The notes under the pieces are model-generated. The model was not told where the DNA came from. It searched no databases and saw nothing but the letters and a program-made list of their open reading frames with translations. The position numbers were made by a program, and so were the translations under genes. DNA of 64,000 nt from an uncultured Dokdonia sp. (GTDB lineage Bacteria; Bacteroidota; Bacteroidia; Flavobacteriales; Flavobacteriaceae). Below, one piece after another: positions 58,660 to 64,000 of the stretch (position 1 is the stretch's first letter; every line of letters starts with the position of its first letter). Where the stretch lies: NCBI RefSeq assembly GCF_947492535.1, contig NZ_CANLNH010000012.1:1-64000 (forward strand), given 5' to 3'.

Positions 58660-60403
58660 GTATTTTCTTGTGCGTTGTTACTTCTCCAGAACGCATTTGC
58701 AGCATATACATTCCTTTAGTAAGTGAAGTAATATCTAACGTCATACTTACATCAATAATTTGGATTGTTTGTATCACTCTACCTGACATATCTATAATCT
58801 CTAAAGCGCCACTTACATAATTATTCATCCCTGAAATCTGTAGTGTTTCCGTACTTGGGTTAGGATATACAGAGATTTTTTCTTGGTGTATCTCTTCAAG
58901 TCCAAGTTGAGGGTCTCCTTCTATGACAGTAAGCGTGGCATTAATTTGCGGATTTGTAACTACATCTTCAATCCCACTAGGCCAATATATCGTTATAAAA
59001 TCTATTTGGGTATCTTCCCCTATTCCAAAAAATTCATATGATGAGTTTTGTCCTAAGTACCCTTCGCCACAAAGCGTATAATTATATTGTTTTTCATCAT
59101 TATAAGACAATTCAATAAGCGCTCCTATCCCCTGTCTATTACTTTCGGTGCCTTCCAATTTAACCTTGATCCAATTATTATTATTTTCAGATTCATTTTT
59201 CCATAAAAAAACATCTTCAGGCAAGCAATTCAATACAGCAATGTCATACTTTCCGTCATTATCTACATCACCAATAGCATTTCCATAACTGATAGAAATA
59301 TCATCTTCAAAACCTGCAGATTGTGGTATAGTATATAATCCATTGCCATTATTTTGATAATATGCGGCACTAAGTTGTCCTGATTCAACATTTGTCACAC
59401 TCGCACTCACATATAAATCCAAATCTTTATCATGATCGGCATCTAAAAAAACAGAACTCCATGCTACAGATTCAAATAAAGTCCCATTATTGGGAGCAAC
59501 ATCCGTAAAAGTGCCATCCCCATTATTCTTCAGAAATGCATTTCCTAATTGTGTATTGGCTATATAAATATCAAGCCACCCATCATTATTATAATCTCCT
59601 ACGGTTGTAGACATAGCATCTATAGCGACATCGGCGCCAGCAGCTTCTGCTACATTGGTAAACGTACCATCCTGATTATTATGATAGAGTATGTTTTTAT
59701 TCTGGATTTTGTCATTTGAGATATAAATATCTTGCCAACCGTCCTTGTCATAATCAATCCATGCACTACAAAATGACAAACTGTTTTCTTGGATAAGATT
59801 GGCTTCTATAGACACATCTGTAAAGGTATTGTCGCCATTATTTTTATACAGCGTATTAAACGCTGTATCACTATCAAAAAATCGCGAAACCAGAAACAAA
59901 TCTAAAAAACCATCTTTGTTATAATCACCCCATGAAGCTCCAAAAGATTGATGCCCTGGATTTGATAAACCCGCAGTATTAGTAATATTTACAAACGTAA
60001 GATCGCCCTGATTTTCATAAAGTCTATTATCCCCATCCGTTTGATTACTACTCGAAAAAAAGTCATAATCCCCATCATTATCAATATCTACCCATAGTAC
60101 CGATTTGGTTTGAAAAAGATCATCATTGATCCCTGGCATATTTAAAAGTTCAAAAGTGCCCTCATTATTTTTATAAAAACGTATGGGTAATCCCTCATTA
60201 GAAGATACCGTCAAGTCATCCCAACCATCATTATCAAAATCGAAGAAAGAAATCCCTCCTCCAAAATTTTCATTTCCATCTTCTCCCCAAGAACTTCCTG
60301 TAAGTCCTAGCTCTTGACTCTGTTCACTAAAAAAAACTTGTGCATTAGAAACAGAAAATACGAATAGAAAGAGTAGACAAAAAGTACAAGGTACATGTTT
60401 CAC
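58649..60403 (-). CDS. FG-GAP/VCBS + ASPIC/UnbV protein with T9SS sorting domain (third paralog)
   Basis: 'DFDNDGWDDLTVSSNEG', 'GDYNNDGWLDIYIAN', C-terminal 'ISVYPNPSTETLQI...GMYMLQMRSGEVTTHKKILKM'. Confidence 0.93.
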   Translation of the reverse strand: MKHVPCTFCLLFLFVFSVSNAQVFFSEQSQELGLTGSSWGEDGNENFGGGISFFDFDNDGWDDLTVSSNEGLPIRFYKNNEGTFELLNMPGINDDLFQTKSVLWVDIDNDGDYDFFSSSNQTDGDNRLYENQGDLTFVNITNTAGLSNPGHQSFGASWGDYNKDGFLDLFLVSRFFDSDTAFNTLYKNNGDNTFTDVSIEANLIQENSLSFCSAWIDYDKDGWQDIYISNDKIQNKNILYHNNQDGTFTNVAEAAGADVAIDAMSTTVGDYNNDGWLDIYIANTQLGNAFLKNNGDGTFTDVAPNNGTLFESVAWSSVFLDADHDKDLDLYVSASVTNVESGQLSAAYYQNNGNGLYTIPQSAGFEDDISISYGNAIGDVDNDGKYDIAVLNCLPEDVFLWKNESENNNNWIKVKLEGTESNRQGIGALIELSYNDEKQYNYTLCGEGYLGQNSSYEFFGIGEDTQIDFITIYWPSGIEDVVTNPQINATLTVIEGDPQLGLEEIHQEKISVYPNPSTETLQISGMNNYVSGALEIIDMSGRVIQTIQIIDVSMTLDITSLTKGMYMLQMRSGEVTTHKKILKM

Positions 60404-60470
60404 GAGATAAACAATTGATTACTCTATAAATATAGTAATTGTAGGCTTAACTAAAACAATAAGGGTTGAC

Positions 60471-60494
60471 TATACGCTTTCGCGAAAGCGTATA
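60471..60494. repeat. 24-bp perfect palindrome (intergenic)
   Basis: TATACGCTTTCGCGAAAGCGTATA. Confidence 0.97.
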
Positions 60495-60499
60495 CACTA

Positions 60500-61753
60500 T
60501 CATTCCATTTCTTCTATAGGCACACTCGCTTCTGAATCAGAAATCAGAATGGCATAATCTAAAAAAGCCGTTGTTGATTTTCCTGCGACTAATTTTCCAT
60601 TAGACGGTTCTGATTTCATAATGACTTCAATTAAATCAGGTTCGTTATTACTGTACGGAGTATTGGCTCCATTCAGTTGAAACAAGGTCATATCAGAAAT
60701 TTTTGTGTCCTTCAAATGTTGAATTCCTCTAAAATACTCATCTTCATAATCCCCTATTCCAAACCCTGCTTCTTTGGTGTATCCTGTATAATTTCCTTCC
60801 TCATCATACACCTGATCCCATAATACTTCGCTTTGGGTTAGATACCCTATCACCGAAATCACTTCTTCTCTTTTATAGACACCTTTCTCTATCAATTGTG
60901 TGAAAAACGAAGCACTCTTACCTTCTCTTTCTTTTTCTAAATGTGCAAAACCAATACGCATAAACTGAGGGTTTTCTTCAAAGTCATACACCTCATTTAA
61001 TGCTAAATAATTATTAAAAATAGTCGCTTCTCTTTTCCCAGAAAATACCCCTAATGTGGTTCGTATATTTTTAAGAATATGGTCAAAAATCTTATGATCA
61101 TTAATAACCTTACGATACGTTTCTGGTCTTGTATCTACATCAGTAACAAATGTTTTTACGGCTAATTTTCCAGAACTATCATAATAAGAAACAAAATCAG
61201 TATCAGGGTTTTTGAGTGTTTTTTTTAATTCCTTCACTGCAGGAAATGTATGCCCTTCTTCCTTCAATAAGGATAAGATATGTTGTATAGAATATTTATA
61301 GGTCATAATAATATCAACACCTACAACGGTAAGTTGCTTTTCTTTGGGTAAGGCATCATTCAATGCTTTTAATTGCTTCCATTTTTCATAGACTTCTATG
61401 GTACGTTCTTGCGGAACGGTTACCCCAGAATGATAAACAAGGTCTTTCAATAAGGCTTCATTACCTGTTTTAAGATAAGTATTGTAATAATGTGCGGTAC
61501 TATAATCGGTTTCTGGGAAATAGTACTTTATTTTTCCTTCTTTGGTTAGTGCTTTCAGTAAGTTCAAAGAGGCTTCTTCTGTTTTGACACTTCCATGGTA
61601 GGCACCAAAGCCTATAATTTTAAAATCGGTTTCTGGGAATGAAAACGAAGCATCTCGCACATCATAACGATGTATTTTTAAATAGTCTGGTTTAGACTGT
61701 GCTTGTATCTGAAATGTAATAATTGTAAAAAAGAAAATAAGTAATAGACGCAT
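60500..61753 (-). CDS. Erythromycin-esterase-like family secreted protein
   Basis: 'FKIIGFGAYHGSVKTEEASLNLLKAL..YYFPETDYSTAHYYNTYL' resembles EreA/B-like motifs. Confidence 0.55.
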   Translation of the reverse strand: MRLLLIFFFTIITFQIQAQSKPDYLKIHRYDVRDASFSFPETDFKIIGFGAYHGSVKTEEASLNLLKALTKEGKIKYYFPETDYSTAHYYNTYLKTGNEALLKDLVYHSGVTVPQERTIEVYEKWKQLKALNDALPKEKQLTVVGVDIIMTYKYSIQHILSLLKEEGHTFPAVKELKKTLKNPDTDFVSYYDSSGKLAVKTFVTDVDTRPETYRKVINDHKIFDHILKNIRTTLGVFSGKREATIFNNYLALNEVYDFEENPQFMRIGFAHLEKEREGKSASFFTQLIEKGVYKREEVISVIGYLTQSEVLWDQVYDEEGNYTGYTKEAGFGIGDYEDEYFRGIQHLKDTKISDMTLFQLNGANTPYSNNEPDLIEVIMKSEPSNGKLVAGKSTTAFLDYAILISDSEASVPIEEME

Positions 61754-61910
61754 GGTAATTTGTTTTCACTAAAGAGTCTCTTTGTGGAAAAGTGTTACAG
61801 TTTATGAAAACCTACATGTGTTTTATGAACCTCATTCCAGTTTCTTCCAGAGGGAGAAAGGCTATAATTTTAAAAAATAGAGTAACACTCTATTTGAAAA
61901 TGATAGAGCC

Positions 61911-62023
61911 GGTCATTTCGATACAATTCGCTTTCGGCGAATCACTCAATGACCTAAGAATAGAAATACTACAGTCAGGTGACTGAGTGATTTCGTAGTA
62001 TGAGAAATTGTATCGAAGTCACC
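61911..62023. repeat. Long imperfect nested inverted repeat (about 113 bp), REP/MITE-like
   Basis: GGTCATTTCGATACAATT (61911) pairs with AAATTGTATCGAAGTCACC (62005); inner ATCACTCAATGACCT pairs with AGGTGACTGAGTGAT. Confidence 0.75.
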
Positions 62024-62027
62024 GAGT

Positions 62028-62282
62028 TCAAATTACCATCCCCCTTAAAAACCGAGTTACTTTCTCCGCAGGCATTTCGCAAGGTTTTAGAAGTTCAGAA
62101 GTGCTAGTGAGATAATAATTCAAACTTATAAAGTCAGTCCCTTGTAATTCTTCGGCATAGATTTTATAGGATTTCCCATTGGTAAATGTAGTTTTAGTGA
62201 GGCCGTATTTTTTGTTTTCAAAAAGTACGGTACTATATCCTTCAGGAATTGTCTGTATGATATGGAGTAAAGAATCATTCAT
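62028..62282 (-). CDS. Conserved hypothetical small protein
   Basis: 84 aa 'YGLTKTTFTNGKSYKIYAEELQGTDFISLNYYLT'. Confidence 0.65.
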   Translation of the reverse strand: MNDSLLHIIQTIPEGYSTVLFENKKYGLTKTTFTNGKSYKIYAEELQGTDFISLNYYLTSTSELLKPCEMPAEKVTRFLRGMVI

Positions 62283-62286
62283 TACC

Positions 62287-62988
62287 CTAGCCTTTTAAAA
62301 CGGAAATCACATGCTCCTTATACTTCCCTCCTATGGGGATTTCTAGTCGTCCAATTTCAATATCTTGTTGTGTAAACGCTGTGACATGATCTTTATTTAC
62401 AATATACGATCGGTGTACGCGTAAAAACTGGTCCTCCGGAAGTTGCTCTATAAAATGACTAATTCGTTCTTTAATCACCAGCGTTTCTGTCGTAGTATGA
62501 ATTTTCAAGTAATCTTTAATACTTTCTATGTATTTGACATATTGTAATATCACTTTTACATGCTTTTTATTCACTTGAACAAAGATATGTGCAGGCGATA
62601 TATGTGCTACTTGAGGTGTGGTTTCTATTGTGGTTGAAGGTGAGACCTTCAACCGACTTACGGCCGTGAAAAAACGTTCAAATGTGATCGGTTTTAATAA
62701 ATAATCGTGTGCTTGTAATTCATAACTCTCAACAGCATATTCTCGATACGCAGTCGTAAAAATAACTGTAGGCGGATGAGATACTGATTTTAAAAAATCA
62801 ATACCTGTCAATTTCGGCATTTGGATATCTAAAAATAAGACATCCACTTGGTTTGTTGCCAAAAATTGAGACGCCAGCAAGGCGTTTTTAAATGACCCTT
62901 TATGTTCTAAAAAAGGAACATCAGCAATATGCTGCTCTAATAAAGAGCGCGCTAAAGGTTCGTCATCTACTACTATACACCTAATCAT
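62287..62988 (-). CDS. LytTR-family response regulator
   Basis: Receiver 'VVDDEPLARSLLEQHI...VLFLDIQMPKLTG', LytTR 'VHRSYIVNKDHVTAF'; start MIRCIVVDDEP at 62988. Confidence 0.93.
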   Translation of the reverse strand: MIRCIVVDDEPLARSLLEQHIADVPFLEHKGSFKNALLASQFLATNQVDVLFLDIQMPKLTGIDFLKSVSHPPTVIFTTAYREYAVESYELQAHDYLLKPITFERFFTAVSRLKVSPSTTIETTPQVAHISPAHIFVQVNKKHVKVILQYVKYIESIKDYLKIHTTTETLVIKERISHFIEQLPEDQFLRVHRSYIVNKDHVTAFTQQDIEIGRLEIPIGGKYKEHVISVLKG

Positions 62989-63887
62989 CGTATGTGTTCT
63001 GTATTTATTTGTAAAGCTACACAATACCATCCATTTTCATCAGTCACTTCATAGGAATACTCTTCATAGACTAATCCTAATTGCTTCTTGACATTAGAGA
63101 CACCAATACCTTTTGTATACGCTGTTTCATCCGTTTGTTGCGTGATCTCTTTTGTGTTTTTAACGATGAAGTGTATGTACGGTCCTTTTTGTTTTAAATC
63201 AATATGAATTCCTGGAATGCCTGTACTTCCACTCGCTCCATGTTTAAACGCATTTTCTACAATCGATAATAAAATAAGGGGTACTATTTTTACTTCAGGA
63301 GCTATAGAATTCACGCCCGCCTGTCCGGCCGGCAAGAAAACAATTTTAATATCATCCCCATACCGCAAGCGTTCTAATGCTATATAATTTTCTAATAAGG
63401 TAACTTCCTTCTCAAGAGGCACTAATTTATCATTACATTGATACAACATATAATCGAGCATCGCCGAAAGGGTTGCTACTGTTTCTGGTGCTTTATCCGA
63501 TTTCTGAAGCGTAAGTGCATATAAATTATTAAGTGTATTGAATAAAAAATGCGGATGAATCTGTGCTTTTAAAGCACCAAGTTCTGCTTTATTCTTATCT
63601 CGTTCTAATTGCAGTAATGCTTTTTCATTTTTATTCTTCTGGACAATAATACGATCGATGGTCATGGCAAATGTGGCCATTAATAAAGGAAGTAAATATC
63701 CGTCTATTAAAAATTCCCAGTCACTAAAAATCTGTACAATGGATTCTCTTACAAAAGGAGGCTCTCTAAAAAGTGTCTCATATACATAGACGGTAAACAC
63801 CCGATCTAAAGCACTTGCTATATAAAAAAGCAGCACAGAAAGCACGAAAAAAATTATATATTTCTTATTTTTATAGTAATATTGCAA
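62985..63887 (-). CDS. LytS/YehU-type sensor histidine kinase
   Basis: 'LKAQIHPHFLFNTLNNLYAL', 'LILLSIVENAFKHG'; ATGA overlap with response regulator. Confidence 0.93.
   Translation of the reverse strand: MQYYYKNKKYIIFFVLSVLLFYIASALDRVFTVYVYETLFREPPFVRESIVQIFSDWEFLIDGYLLPLLMATFAMTIDRIIVQKNKNEKALLQLERDKNKAELGALKAQIHPHFLFNTLNNLYALTLQKSDKAPETVATLSAMLDYMLYQCNDKLVPLEKEVTLLENYIALERLRYGDDIKIVFLPAGQAGVNSIAPEVKIVPLILLSIVENAFKHGASGSTGIPGIHIDLKQKGPYIHFIVKNTKEITQQTDETAYTKGIGVSNVKKQLGLVYEEYSYEVTDENGWYCVALQINTEHIR
63314..63335. repeat. GC-rich palindromic insert in histidine kinase gene
   Basis: GCCCGCCTGTCCGGCCGGCAAG; minus strand encodes LPAGQAG. Confidence 0.8.
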
Positions 63888-64000
63888 TAATACATAATTA
63901 AATATATACGCTGTGAGTAAATAGCCAGGTAAATGCTTTAAGTTTTGAAGGAAAATAATGTGTAACCCTTGCTTATTTCCGTCTTGAAAAAACTGAATAA

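Noticed and set aside
60500-61753. Antibiotic resistance gene (erythromycin esterase)
   Set aside because: Only remote family similarity; a resistance function is not supportable from sequence alone.
61792-61986. 64-aa plus-strand ORF
   Set aside because: Runs into the long inverted repeat and has no protein-like features.
1-64000. CRISPR array, prophage, IS element with transposase, rRNA
   Set aside because: No regularly spaced direct repeats, phage structural genes, transposase ORFs or rRNA-like sequence were found by eye. tRNA absence cannot be guaranteed without tRNAscan.

Overview
This is a contiguous chromosomal window from a marine-type Bacteroidetes (Flavobacteriaceae-like). Supporting signs are TAnnTTTG-type promoters, GldD/GldE, T9SS type-A sorting domains, a DUF4974-type FecR and a bL38-like small basic protein. 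Most of it is ordinary housekeeping and accessory chromosome: rseP, feoAB, an Mn/Zn ABC operon with DtxR, an ECF/FecR/plug system, recX, rng, HU, mutY, ssb, gldE, gldD, pckA, a saccharopine dehydrogenase-like gene and recQ. I saw no CRISPR array, rRNA, prophage or convincing tRNA. The most notable items are: (1) a highly iterated perfect palindrome, TACGCTTTCGCGAAAGCGTA (core GCTTTCGCGAAAGC), with 9 complete and 4 half/degenerate copies in 64 kb, inside coding genes in several reading frames as well as between genes; (2) a longer element related to that palindrome in two copies, one of which is interrupted by a second palindrome family (CCTGCTTGCCAGCAGGCAGG), a relative of which sits in-frame in a histidine kinase as LPAGQAG; (3) a tight eight-gene operon (45950-53129) in which three different enzymes (FMN glutamate-synthase-like, TPP enzyme, ferric-reductase-like membrane protein) each carry a fused Rieske domain; (4) three loci with decayed gene fragments (recQ 5' end, mutY 3' end, EamA 3' end) next to their intact parents, recording local duplication or recombination; (5) a TonB-plug/MG2-like protein with no visible beta-barrel behind a divergent ECF-sigma/FecR pair, a phosphoesterase/CotH-like-kinase/Omp85 fusion, and a stand-alone Pycsar-effector-like membrane protein. 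All family assignments come from reading motifs by eye; no database search was run.
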